Positions 10,341 through 22,378 of a stretch of 64,000 nt of DNA are shown here, piece by piece. The notes beneath the pieces are model-generated. The model was given only the letters and a program-made list of their open reading frames with translations. It had not been told where the DNA came from and ran no database searches. Within the stretch, counting starts at the first letter, position 1, and each line of letters opens with the position of its first letter. The position numbers and the translations under genes were made by a program. The DNA comes from Portulaca oleracea (taxonomy: Eukaryota; Streptophyta; Magnoliopsida; Caryophyllales; Portulacaceae): assembly GCA_029582165.1 (NCBI GenBank), contig CM055872.1:4867582-4931581 (forward strand), given 5' to 3'.

Positions 10341-13300
10341 ATGGGTAGGAAGAAACAGAAGCCCCATCGTTCTGTGGGCATTTTAGAAAGTGGTAGCTCC
10401 ATTGTTTCCAGTGAAAATTCAGCACACCCAGATGTTAATTCTGAGAAAAAAGATGAAGTGCAGGTGAAAAATGTCCCCTTTTTTGTTGATATTGAGAAGG
10501 GTAGTTGGGATTCAGTTGAGCATAGGGATATATCTGAAATTGTGCTGAAGAACTTGAGTTTTGGTGTAGATTTTAGTGGGATTGATGATTTCATTGAGGA
10601 ATTTGATTTGAGGTTTAGAGTATGCAATGTGAGTGATCATCTGGGTCGGATTAAGCTGGGGCATTGGCCTGTTTTATCGTCTGAGGATATCTATTTGGAG
10701 TTCATACATAAAAGGGCAGGTGAAAAGAGTGTGGAAGAGATTGAAGCTTCGGGGTCCGATGTGATTGTTTGTGGGAATTTTGATGGGAGTGATGAGGGTG
10801 TGTCTGGGTTGGTCCATTTAGCCAGCTTGAAATTCTTGACATTGAGGGCGGATCCCGGGTTGAGGTTGTCAGAGGGTGTTTCGTCGTTGAGATTGAGAGT
10901 GGAGATTCTTGAGGGTGCATTTGATGCCTGTGAGTCGCTTCTAGAGATCAGTAGGCAGCCATGGAAGAAGAGTATGATGAGTGTCATGGCTTGGCTTCGG
11001 CCTGAAGTCACTACTTCTGAAGCTCGGTATGGAGTTTGTGTATCGAATGGGATGGAGGGTGGTTCCATTGAAGAGGGGGAGAATGGCGAAGCAGAAGTTT
11101 CGAGGTTTGATGCTGGTAGATTTTATGAAGCTATGAAGCGATCAAAGTGAGTGTTCTTTTTCGTATTTGTCCTTGTATATAGAAATATAGGGTTTTTGGC
11201 TTTGGAGTTTTAGCACGAAAGACTTTTTATGATGAGGTTTTAGGAGAGACTATGATGTTTTTAGCTGTATTTATAATCATGGATGGTATATGCAGTTATC
11301 CATATGATGTAAATACAATTAAGAACCTCTCTCTCCTAGAAGTTTATAGTCTAAAGCTTTCCGTACCAGAACTCCAAAGTCAAAAACCCATAAATATGTG
11401 ACCGAGGAAAGAAAGTTAGTTCAATTTTGTTGCTCACATTTGAATTTGCTATGTGTTTCGTCGGTAGAGACTGTCCCATGCTGGATTTAGAGTTGCCTGA
11501 TTTACTTCCTGAGCTCCGACCTTATCAGCGGCGAGCTGTTTATTGGATGGTAGAGCGAGAAAAAGCTGCTCCTCTAGCTCTGGGAGCAAGTGCACACAAT
11601 CTTTCCTTTTCTCCCTTGTGTTTGGCTGTGGATTTCTTGGATTCCTGCTCAAAAATGTTCTACAATCCATTTAGGTATGTGTTATGACATTTTGTATGAC
11701 TTTTTATGTGGCTTTGGTAGAACTTCAGATATATTGCCCAATTAAGAATTGCGTATTCGTGTTTTTTCTGGGGGACGCAAAATACTCGATATGGTTAATT
11801 GCATGATAGTTCATGCAGTGGGCAGATGGATTCCAAAAGACTCACAAAGTTTACGGACATTATCACATTAATAGAACATAAATCAACCTTGTGGATGAAT
11901 ATATCTGATCCGTGTAGAAGAATAGGAGTATCTTATCTCGTCACTTACCTAGGTGCTAGAGAACGGAAGTGATATAAGATCATCATGTAGAAAGTCGTAC
12001 TTCTGGGTATAGCTTGTTATTAGGGCCATTAGTCAATCACTCAACAAATTGTTCATATAGCACTCTAGATTAGTGAATTGTATAGTGTAGTACTTCACTC
12101 TGGTGTTAATGTTAGTTATAAGTTATGATTATGACTTGTGAGTGTTGGGAGGAATCATTTTGATTATGACTCTGATGAGTACAATAAAATTCCAGACATC
12201 CTTGCAAAGACAGAATACGTTTTCAAATTGAACAGTCAAACCCTGAATTCTTATCAGTGATTTTCATGGCTTTGCATCATAGTTGATTAAAAGCGAATTT
12301 TTGGAGTTCTAAACTTTTAATGGTAGTGACTAGGGAGGACAATGAAGAGTAGAGGTCATTTATGAAATGATTAAAAGCAACTTTTTTTTGGACGTCTTTG
12401 ATTCTTATCAGTATCTGGTTTTGTTCTGATGTTCCTTTTTTCATCTTGTGTCCAACTTTTGGTCAGTGGAACCATCTCCTTGTCTCCGGAGATCCCTTAT
12501 TCACATATTCCTGGTGGTATACTTGCTGGTAAGTTTTCTGGTCCATTAACTTGGTTTCTTATATGACATATATGTAGCCAACAGATGGGGTGAGGTGTGT
12601 TGGAAAGCAGAGTTCATTCCCTATCAAGCTTCTGTAGGGGTTTTGGTCTTACAGACTTTTTTTTACTAAGAAGAAATATACCTAAATTACTGCATGCTGG
12701 TATTTATATATCCCGTCAGTTTTATCTCTTAAACGTCCTCTACTTCTTTTCCACGGGGTTGAAGCCGGTGAAAAGGTTCTGGGTCGATCGAACAAAACTG
12801 TTTGAATTTGTCTACGAAAGGACAAGACTGCTACAAAAGGCACCCTGTTTGTCATGGGACCTTTGGGGTATTGGATTTAGATTTGAATTTGGATTTGGAC
12901 CTGATATCTCTATTGACTGCTTGTCGTCATTGATATGGATGTTACATTTTGGAGTCATGGAAAATATGGAGAAATCCCATATAACTTGTTCCGTACACAT
13001 TTAATTGACTGTTAGATTTGGTGGTCTGGAATACGGTTAGGTAACCTGTTCACCTTGGATCTTTCATTCCCGTGCTTTTCGTGTGTCACTATGGTGTTCT
13101 CCTTGCTTCTTTGACCGGTTGCAAATATTACAGATGAGATGGGCTTGGGAAAAACCGTTGAGCTTCTTGCATGTGTATTTGCACATTGCAAGTCATCATC
13201 CGAATGCAGCATCTCTTCTGAAAGTGTATCAGACAGTATTACGTTGGAGCAAATTGGCATTAGAAGAGTGAAAAGAGAGCGAGTTGAGTGTGTATGTGGT

Positions 13301-16300
13301 GCACTGACTGAAAGCTATAAATATAAAGGATTGTGGGTTCAGTGCGATGTCTGTGATGCATGGCAGCATGCAGATTGTGTTGACTACACACCTTCTAAAA
13401 GTAAAAGGAGATCTAAAGAGTCTTTCAAAGGAAAAGAAGAGAAAAACGGAAAGAAGAAAAACAACACGGTTGACATTGTTTCAACAGAGGATCAGCATAT
13501 TTGTCAGCTGTGCTTAGAGTTGATGCAAGCCACGGGCTCTCCTGTGGATTCTTCTGCAACCCTAATTGTCTGTCCTGCCCCCATCTTGCCTCAGTGGCAT
13601 GCTGAAATACTTCGGTATTTTCTGCTCTTTTATATCCATGTTTGCAAGTTTTCTGCTGAACCTGTATTAATCTAGGGGTGGAAAAAAATTCGGTTCGAGT
13701 TCGGGTTTGGGAATTTGGACAAAATTCCCAAACCCGAACCCTGTTTGACTTTCAAATTTGGACACTTTGCGATGTCCAAATATGTCCGAGTCCGAATGTA
13801 TCTGACTATGTCCAAACTAGAATTCACTAAATTTAGAACAATTTCAGTATTTTGTCCAAATTTCAAATTTGTGTTAGGGTTTGGACATTGTCCAAATATG
13901 TCTTGATACAAATTCGGACAACCTGAATTTCTCACCCCAAACCTGAACTTGACCCGATTTTACAATCGGACATGTCCGAGTTGACCGAGTATAAAATTTA
14001 GACGAAGAATGGATGACCAGGCCCAGTTTAACTTGGGTTGGATAAATTCGGTAATTGAGTCGGGCGGATTTTTGCCAGCGGTTAATTTTAATCATGCCTT
14101 GCTGATTGCTGGTTGCTTGTTTTTCTTTCTGTCAGTCATACAAAACCAGGTTCCTTGAGAACTTGCATCTATGAAGGGGTAAGAGACATCTCTTTATCAA
14201 ATTCATCACCTGTGGATGTTAACGAACTAGCCAGGGCTGATATTGTGTTGACAACATATGACGTGCTGAAAGAAGATCTATCACATGACTCGGAGAGGCA
14301 TGAAGGGGATCGTCGTTTAATGAGATATGAAAAAAGGTTTCCCCTAAAACTTGGATTCTTTTTTGTTTTCTCTACCCTAGTAAAGATTCATTATGTATGT
14401 ATGGCGTCCTCATATCTTCGGAGAATGGGTCCCGAAATGTGTTTGAGTAATGTGTATGCTCTATCAAGGTCATCAGAATTCTCCATAGCATATTTTTACG
14501 CATACAAGCTTACTTACAGGTATCCCGTGATTCCAACGGTTCTGACTAGAGTATTCTGGTGGAGGGTTTGTTTAGATGAAGCTCAAATGGTGGAGAGCAA
14601 TGTCACTGCTGCAGCAGAGATGGCACTTCGCTTACATGCAAGGCATCGATGGTGTATAACAGGAACTCCTATCCAACGCAAATTGGATGATTTGTATGGT
14701 CTTCTCAGATTCCTTAAAGCAAGCCCTTTTGATGTTTCTAGATGGTGGGCTGAAGCAATTCGAGATCCATATGAGGTATGAATTTACTGTGTCAAATTTA
14801 ACGCTGTGTATAAAGTGGCTGTTCTTCTATAATCAAGTAATGGTGATATGCTGCTATTCATTGAATTCTTTAGTTGACACGGTTGTTACGTTTCTGGTCA
14901 CCATGATGCTAATGGGTCATTGGACAATTTACGAACTTCTCGGCTCGTTTACACCAGGTTTTTTTCTTTTTTTTTTCTTTGGGGGTGTTGGGGTAGTCAA
15001 ACCTCAAACTTTTTCCTAAGCTAGTCTAGGCTCATATAGGAATGTGAAGGGGTCTGCTTGGATCAAGGACAGCGGAGGGGGGGGGGGGGAATTTTGGAAA
15101 ATATGTTTCTTTCCTTTGTTTGGTTTGAAGAAAAGTGGAAATGAAGAAAGATTTTCTGTCTCTCTACTTCTCTAGAACCAAATACAGCCTAAAGGATTAT
15201 GTAAAGAATATTTTACCTATCTATGAAGGACATTGTCATAATTGCTACCGTGAGATGGAGTACTCATCCAATGGTAGATGCAAAAAGAATTAGAAAGAAA
15301 ATGAAGTCTACTCTAGATTTATGTTTGCTAATTGTCTGTAGGCCGTCTATTTGTGCATCACTAGGGGACCTTTTTTATGGTCTGTCCTTACACTGTACTT
15401 TTGCAGCGCAGAGATATGGCACCTATGGAATTCACTCATAATTTATTCAGGCAATTGATGTGGCGTTCCTCAAAATCACATGTGGTGGATGAGCTTCAGC
15501 TTCCCCCGCAAGAGGAACGCATCTCTTGGCTTTCCTTCTCTCCCGTTGAAGAGCATTTCTACCAACGTCAGCATGAAACTTGTGTCGACTTTGCTCGTGA
15601 AGTTATTGAGAGGTTCAAAAGTGATGTGTTGAAAAAGGAAAGCTCAGGTCCGTTGTATTCTATGAGCATTTTTTTTTAAACATGTTTCTCTAATCCAAGG
15701 GAAAACAAAGGGAGAGACAAGCATTTGGCCATGTTTGGTTGACAACTATTTGGCTTCAGAAAGATCTTTTTGAGGCTATTGACCTATTTGTAATGTTTGG
15801 TAAACAACTTTTCATATTAGCTTTTGGATCAAAAAACTAATTTTCAAAATTCTATTTGAAGTAGGCTTTTGGAATGGCTTCTCACAAGCAGCTAAGAGCT
15901 AATAGCTTCATTTTGAGGCTATTTGAAGTAGCCTTTTGTAATAGCTTCAAATAGCTTTCCGTATTTAGGTTTTTGGATCCGAAAAACTAATTTTGAAAAA
16001 GCTATTTGAAGTAGCCTTTTGGAATAGCTTCTCACAAACAACCAATTTTACCGAATGTTTTTCCCGCGAACAGCTAATCCGAATAGCTAAAGGTCAAATA
16101 GTTAATCCAAACAACTAGAAGTCAAATAGTTAATCCAAACAGCTAAACTCAAACGGCTGGTTGCCACTATGAATTTCTTTCAGGTTCGTTGCCATCTGAT
16201 TCTCCAGCAGATCGTTGCATCACTCATTTGGAGGCGGCCAAGCTATTGAATTCACTTCTGAAGCTCCGCCAAGCTTGCTGCCACCCTCAAGTGGGTGGAT

Positions 16301-19300
16301 CTGGACTGCGTTCTATTCAACGGTCTCCCATGACAATGGATGAAATATTATCGGTGTGTTTCACGTAGATTAGTTTTTAGTCACACACACACAATTTTCA
16401 TCGTTAACAAACTGTTTTGTCTTGTAGGTCCTTATGAGTAAGACCAAGGTAGAGGGTGAGGAGGCTTTAAGGAAAGTAGTTTCTTCACTGAACGGGCTTG
16501 CCGCTATAGCTATTATTCGCGGGGAACTACCAGAAGCCGCATCATTGTACAAAGAAGCATTAGCTTTGGCCGAACAAAATTCTGAAGATTTCCGCCTAGA
16601 CCCTTTATTGAATCTTCACATACATCACAATCTCGCCGAAGTTCTGAAATCAGCCTCAAACAACTTACAAAGAATGACCCCTGATGAGGATAATAATAAG
16701 CGTTATCAGGCCGCTGACGCCAGCGAAAGCGATGAGCACATAGCTAAGAAACGGAAAGTGATGAGGGAGGAATCTTTGGAGGTATCTGGGAAGACGGATG
16801 CATCCTCTGAACAGAACGGTGATTGTGATGCAGATGGCTTAAAGGGTGACCAAGAGTGCGATACAGAGCAAACTGCACCACACATAACTAGTGCTGGTGG
16901 CTTGATTGGTGTTTGCGAAAGTATAAAACGGAAGTACTTATCGGTATTCTACTTGAGGCTGTCTCAATCCCAACAGGAGTTTCAGAAGTCATATGTGCAG
17001 GTATAACTTCTCTCACCTAGTACCATTTTCATCATATATGAGAAAATGATCTATTCGGTGGTATATGTCCATACTCTGCTTAGTTAAAGATGATTATTTT
17101 TTCAGCTCAGATGTAATGGACTAAAGTAAAATGCCGCATTAAACGTTCTCTGCTTCTTTTCCATGGGGTAGTAGGCAGTGAGCAATTTTTAAATCTTGGG
17201 TTAATTGGAACCGGTCTCTCTAAATTGCACAATTTAAGGGTAAAACTGTTACATCTGACTCCTCCATACCCTACTTGGGCGGGTTTTGGGAGTATTGGTT
17301 TTGGTTTTGGACGTATTTGGTGGTATGTTGCTTTTGGGTTTGTTCGAACGTGTTATCTAGGGAAATTGAATTTTTCTGTGTTCTCTACATGTTGGTTGCT
17401 TATGGGTCTTGCTTTTTGAAAGGTATGTGATGAGTTAAATGACAAGAACAACTATACTGTTTGGTGGCTGGATGCCGTACAAAAAATAGAGCAGCAAAAG
17501 GAAACTGCTACCGAGTTATTGCGCAAGATTGAAGCTGCTGTTTTAGGAAACCGAAGCTCACAGAGAGTTCCGTCTCGGTTGGTCATACTATACATCCTTA
17601 ATTATCTCAATCTCATCGTAGCTAAGTTAGAATATGTATGCTGCAATTGCCTCTTTCAAAAATTGCAGCTACTAAAGACTCATTTCGACACTTAAGTCAT
17701 CCTGTAGAACTGATTTTTCAAGATATCAAAGAAAATATTCGTGTTGAAGAATACATAACAGAAAAAGGATAACTCATGCACATATAGTTTCAATAGTTTG
17801 ACATATAAGTTCTGATCATATTCCTGGTTGTGTTTATTCATTTGTTCTTTTTCAGAACAAATCAATAATGTTACGACTCTTATCGTCTTTTTTCGATTTC
17901 GTTTTAGGTTCCGAAGTTTGAGTGCCCTTAAATACTATGTTCAGACCGGGTTGGATTCATTGGAAGCCTCTAGACAAAAGTTACTGGATCAACTGATGGA
18001 AATCGATGGCACGATGGAGAAACCTAGAGATGATGATGTAGAGCGTGTACGATACTGCCCGAATTGCTGTGGCAATGTCGGTGGTCAGTTGTGTGTACAC
18101 TGTGAATTGGATGAACTGTTCCAGGTTTGTTTTACTGAGTGGATTTTTTCACCTCATGTGTGTGTAGTTAGTGTGACAAAACTGTAAAACAACGCGCTAT
18201 TTTCACCAGGCATATGAAGCAAGACTGTTTCTCAAAAGGGGCAATGACGGGAGTGTGATAGCATCCGTTGAAGAAGCGGTAGATGAGCAGAGAAAACGGC
18301 TGGAAAGAAACCAGTTCTTTTGGAACATGGAGAGCTCATCCAATAATCCGGTCCAAGAAGCTAAAACCCGAAGGGATGCTGCTAAATCCTTAGTTGTGAG
18401 TGGACTCATCCCCCATTGGTGCCCGCCATTAATTAATGTAGGGCTAGGGATATTTTGCTCAAGGGCTTCATTGGTAAATACTTTGCAGGTTTCAAGATCT
18501 CCCTCTGAGCTGGAAATAATTCTCGGAGTCATCAGAAGTTATTTCAAGAAACAAATAGGTAGAGAAGGTATCTCAGCAGCCAACAGACATATTCTTGTTC
18601 TCGAGGTATGTTATGTGAAAGTGAAATGTTGTAAGCTTTCCATATGTTGTTTTCTATGGTTTGCCGTCTTATTATACATTTTTCATCCAGGGTATGAGGA
18701 AGGAGTATGCTCATGCAAGATCATTATCCATCGCTCAAGCCCAGATTCTTCACGCGTATGACGAAATCAAGATGGCAACGTCGAGATTGCGTTTAAGACA
18801 GAATACTGATGACAATGCTATCGATGCTGTGAGCATGGAAGAGCTTGACATACGTAGTGTGGAAAACTCTAGTGAAAAATTCATGTCATTGGCAATGTTG
18901 TCGAGGATAAGAGGAAAACTACGGTATTTGCAGGTACAAGTTTGGTCCAAGAAGAAATTTCTTGTTTGTAATTGATAATCACCTTATCTGGCATCCAGGT
19001 TAATCTGTAATCGACATCTTAACCTTATTTGCAGGGATTAGTTCTGTCCAAACAGAAAACCGAATCAGATGACAGTAAAAATGCTCCTGTAGATTGTCCT
19101 TCTGCAGAGAACCGAAATGAGAACCAAGTGGCCGAAGAAATATGCCCTGTTTGTCAGGAAAATCTTCAAAATCAAAGAATGGTTTTTCAATGCGGGCATG
19201 TAACTTGCTGCAAATGTAAGTCTCTGTCTTCTGTTTATATCATTCTTTCATGGATTAATTATTGCTTGAACATTCTAACTCTAAGTATTCATGTTACCGT

Positions 19301-21265
19301 TTCTTTTGAAAGCTATGTGGGAATCACCATTATAACACTTTAAAATGGAAATCATATGCAGGTTTACTTGCAATAACTGAGAGGAGATCAGTGCCAGATA
19401 AATCGGTGATTTGTCCAACTTGCCGACAACGTTCAGATTTTGATAGTATAGCTTTTGCTGATGACAGTCATGGTGGTCGGTCCATTGACAGGAGATGTGA
19501 AAATTTTGAGGCCTCTATCTTTGTCCAGGGGTCCTATGGGACGAAGGTTATTATTCCCATCCTAGTTTGTTGGTCCTGAGATTTGGGTTCTCACTAAAGA
19601 TTCAGAATAATAAGTTCGGAATAAGTTTAGTTCAGAACGAGTTAAAATAAGTTGAAGAGAACATGCCGTAAGTATTGAATTCATTATTACATGGTCAACT
19701 CATAGCTTGTACTTTTTTTGAAGATTGAAGCAGTCACGAGGAGGATCCTATGGATAAAGTCGACGGATCCGCGGGCAAAAGTCCTTGTTTTCTCCAGTTG
19801 GAATGACGTCCTGGATGTCTTGGAGCATGCTTTTGCTGCTAATGAGATTAGCTTTGTTCGGATGAAAGGCGGAAGGTAACTGGACAGACCTCCTTTTCGG
19901 TTGTCATTGTCAAAACTTGATTTGCAATGGCAATTATTGCATTGCCTCTCTTTTTTTGCCTTCCCTTTTGCACGCGAAATTTGGAAAAATGAGGGAAATA
20001 TTGTCCTCTGAGAAATCGGAAATCATTCTGAACTTCTTAATTTAGGGGTAAGATTTCTACATTAGAACCCTCCCCCCAACACCTTGTTTGCAGCTACGGC
20101 AGTCAAAAGTTGTCCAACCCAAAAACCCAACTCAGTCTGACCCAGTTTCGTCTGAATTTGGACATCAACCAACTTGACCGGAAATCCGGACACAATAGTT
20201 TCCATATTTCTATTGTCTGAACCCGAGTTAGGTCAGAATTTATGCTTTATCTGAAATGTCCGATCCGAAGAATACCCGAAACAATTGGGTACCAGACATC
20301 ATGACCGTAACCCGAAAATTTTGACAGCCCTATTTGCAGGGGGACTTTTGGTGTATTGGATCTGCATTTACCAATTCGAGTAGCAATACATGCAATTTAT
20401 ATACAGATTCTCAAATTGCTATTTTTCTAAAATTTATTGTACCCACAGGAAAAGGTCACAGGCAGCCATTAGCATCTTCAAAGGAGACACGATTCCCACT
20501 CCCGAGAAGACCTCTGGCAACAAGACCAAAGACGCGCAGCAGCCAGAGACGAAATTTGTCCAAGTGTTGCTTCTTTTAATCCAGCACGGAGCAAACGGTC
20601 TGAACCTGCTTGAAGCACAGCACGTTGTTCTCGTGGAGCCGTTGCTGAATCCAGCTGCTGAAGCACAAGCAATCAGCCGAGTTCATCGTGTTGGCCAAAC
20701 CAGCAACACACTCATCCACCGATTCATGGTGTGTATCTCATCTCCATTCTCCCCTTTATTTCATTGCCTAATGCGCGTAAAACGTTGTATTTTCCCTTCT
20801 CTTTTCTTTTTCTTGATGTTCTGGTAAAAATGATACTTCCTTCTTCCCATTTTATCCGTCACTTGTCAATGTCTCGCAGTCTTCAACATCTCTCTTTGAC
20901 TGACAGGTTCTCACATAATATTTGATCAAAAGTTACAGCCGTCTGTTCTGTAACCAGTTTTACATGCTGCCATTGATTTTGAGCAGGTGAAGGATACAGT
21001 TGAAGAAAGCATATACAGGCTGAACCAAAACCGAAACACAAACACGAGCTCATTCATCAGTGGGAACAAGAAGAACCAAGACGAGCCCATTCTGACCCTC
21101 AAGGACGTCGAGTCTTTGTTTGCAACTGCAGGAGCCGGAGCAGGACAAACCACCACTGGCAATAACAATCAAGAAGAAGAAACCGGGACTCTGACGCATT
21201 TACCACCTTCGGTGGCAGCAGCCATTGCCGCCGAAAGACGACTCAACCAGGCTACGACAGCTTGA
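10341..21265 (+). CDS. SHPRH: SHPRH-type SNF2 helicase / RING E3 ubiquitin ligase
   Basis: Nineteen exons: 10341-11146, 11468-11674, 12467-12528, 13134-13614, 14136-14336, 14520-14775, 15407-15647, 16184-16353, 16428-17000, 17423-17577, 17908-18124, 18210-18395, 18489-18605, 18691-18933, 19035-19215, 19362-19546, 19724-19875, 20449-20728 and 20987-21265. They give 1663 aa with no stop or frameshift, about the length I recall for Arabidopsis At2g40770. Domain order is diagnostic: Q-motif LRPYQRRAVYWM (285-296), Walker A DEMGLGKT (359-366), then a PHD finger inserted in the helicase domain (C411, C413, C429, C432, H437, C440, C482, C485). DEAQ motif II is at 605-608, a C3HC4 RING at C1342-C1386, and motif VI SRVHRVGQT at 1554-1562. 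In yeast and mammals, Rad5/SHPRH enzymes polyubiquitinate PCNA to promote error-free bypass of stalled forks in the nucleus; a similar role here is inferred. Several introns carry MITE or SINE insertions, but splice sites look intact. Confidence 0.95.
12735..12890 (+). repeat. SINE-like repeat, copy C (SHPRH intron 3)
   Basis: CTCTACTTCTTTTCCACGGGG is followed by GACAAGACTGCTACA and GGGACCTTTGGGGTATTGG. This is the same layout as the other copies but more diverged in the middle. Confidence 0.4.
13673..14085. mobile_element. hAT-like MITE in SHPRH intron 4
   Basis: It begins TAGGGGTGGAAAA and its right end reverse-complements to a TTAACCGCTGGCAAAAA-type end. The flanks TATTAATC (13665-13672) and TTTTAATC (14086-14093) are an 8-bp duplication with one mismatch. 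The body is rich in TTCGGGTT and TTGGACA words. It is non-coding. Confidence 0.6.
15720..16170. mobile_element. MITE-like repeat in SHPRH intron 7
   Basis: The left end GGCCATGTTTGGTTGACAAC resembles ends of plant MITEs of the GGCC-TGTTTGG type. The body is built from repeated TTTGAAGTAGCCTTTTG-AATAGCTTC units in both orientations. The right boundary is uncertain and no clean TSD was found. It lies between exon 7 (ending 15647) and exon 8 (starting 16184). Confidence 0.5.
17107..17315 (+). repeat. SINE-like repeat, copy D (SHPRH intron 9)
   Basis: This is the best-preserved copy. GGACTAAAGTAAAATGCC, a TTCTTTTCCATGGGGTAGTAG block, TTGGAACCGGTCTCTCT, GTAAAACTGTTACATCTGAC and GGGCGGGTTTTGGGAGTATTGG occur in that order. 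The STR7 intron copy at about 28395 shares the 5' part as well. Confidence 0.6.
19995..20370 (+). repeat. SINE-like repeat, copy E, split by a hAT-like insertion
   Basis: The left half (about 19995-20093) carries GTAAGATTTCTACATTAG and a C-rich run ending CCTTGTTTGCAG. The right half (20340-20370) resumes with GGGACTTTTGGTGTATTGG. The interval between is a separate insertion. It lies in SHPRH intron 17. Confidence 0.55.
20094..20332. mobile_element. hAT-like MITE nested in a SINE-like repeat
   Basis: It is bounded by TTTGCAG at 20087-20093 and 20333-20339 (seven of the usual eight bases identical). The ends TACGGCAGTCAAAA and, reverse-complemented, TAGGGCTGTCAAAA form imperfect TIRs. The body is rich in GTCCGA/ACCCGA words. 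Its position inside a recognisable host repeat fixes the order of the two insertions. Confidence 0.65.
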
Positions 21266-22378
21266 TTTCAATTCCTGTGTCAGGTGTCATTCTTTGTTGT
21301 ACAATTGGGGGCTCATTTTCATGACTGCTTTGGTGTATTGGGGACTGTAAATAGTTTCTTAGATCAAGTTGTGTAGGTCATTTTTCAGGGGTTCTACTTT
21401 GGGCAGGAAATTAGAATTCTTTTAGCTGGTGTAATTTAGGTATAGAGTTTTGTGTTTATTGTTTAGTCTACTATTTTATTTGGTTAGTGTTAAATATTTA
21501 AATTATGACCAATTATTTTTGATATTATCAACTTGTCCTCCACATTTTGGTGATTGTTTGCTGTACTTCATCATGACTGTACACTTTGCTGGAAATTAGT
21601 GTTTAAGTCTTCCTTTTTCTTGGTCTGTAGGAGTTACAGGTTTTCATGGATCAGTTAGCCATATATTCACGGATTTTAAAATGCTTGTGCAATCACAATT
21701 ATTTGACTTTCCGCTTTCATGGGTGCAAAGTTGAATAATATTATGCTCGGATATTAATTTATGACAAAACATTAGACATTTTATGGGTTCAAAGTTGTAA
21801 ATAATTATTTACAAATTTTAAACAAACAACCAGCAATCCTTTCAAAATTTTTTGGATTTTGAAATATTTGCCTACCCCTAGTTCATCGCAATACAAAGAG
21901 AAGGGATCGAACATGTCAGGTTAGATATCCCCTTCGTTATACCAAATATTATGTAGGTTGGATTGGCAATACTCAAAATTAAAGGATAAAAATTGACAAT
22001 TACCCATGAAGAAAAAAATTACCAAAACAAACCTTCACTAGCTGCAAAGGTTAAATTATTGGGTTATTTGAACAAGACCCTCTTCCCCTCAACCAATGTT
22101 ACATCAGAATCTTCTCACAACCCTGTGTAATAACTAGTTATGAAGGGATCTCGAGAGATGCAAATCGAAGATAGCAATGAAAAGCCACATAAGATAAAAA
22201 CAAACAGCAAAACATCTCATTTTCAGGTTTGAGAGTTGTTCACAAACATTGATGGTGTAAAAGGGCCTCATCATTTGCCAGAAACTAAAACACAATCATC
22301 AAAATGTGTGTTATTTGATTCAAAAGCTGTCATGTTGATGAAAGAAATCATTTGCACGCGAGCATTAAGCATCTACCC
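21266..22378. other. Convergent 3' flanks of SHPRH and QCR10-like genes
   Basis: It contains 3' UTR-like, T-rich sequence after the SHPRH stop (to about 21480) and AT-rich DNA without a recognisable gene or repeat. The QCR10-like gene ends at 22379 on the other strand. Confidence 0.55.

Noticed and set aside
14520..14775. DEAQ instead of DEAH in SHPRH motif II as a defect
   Set aside because: As I recall, DEAQ is normal for the SHPRH family, so it is not a sign of inactivation.
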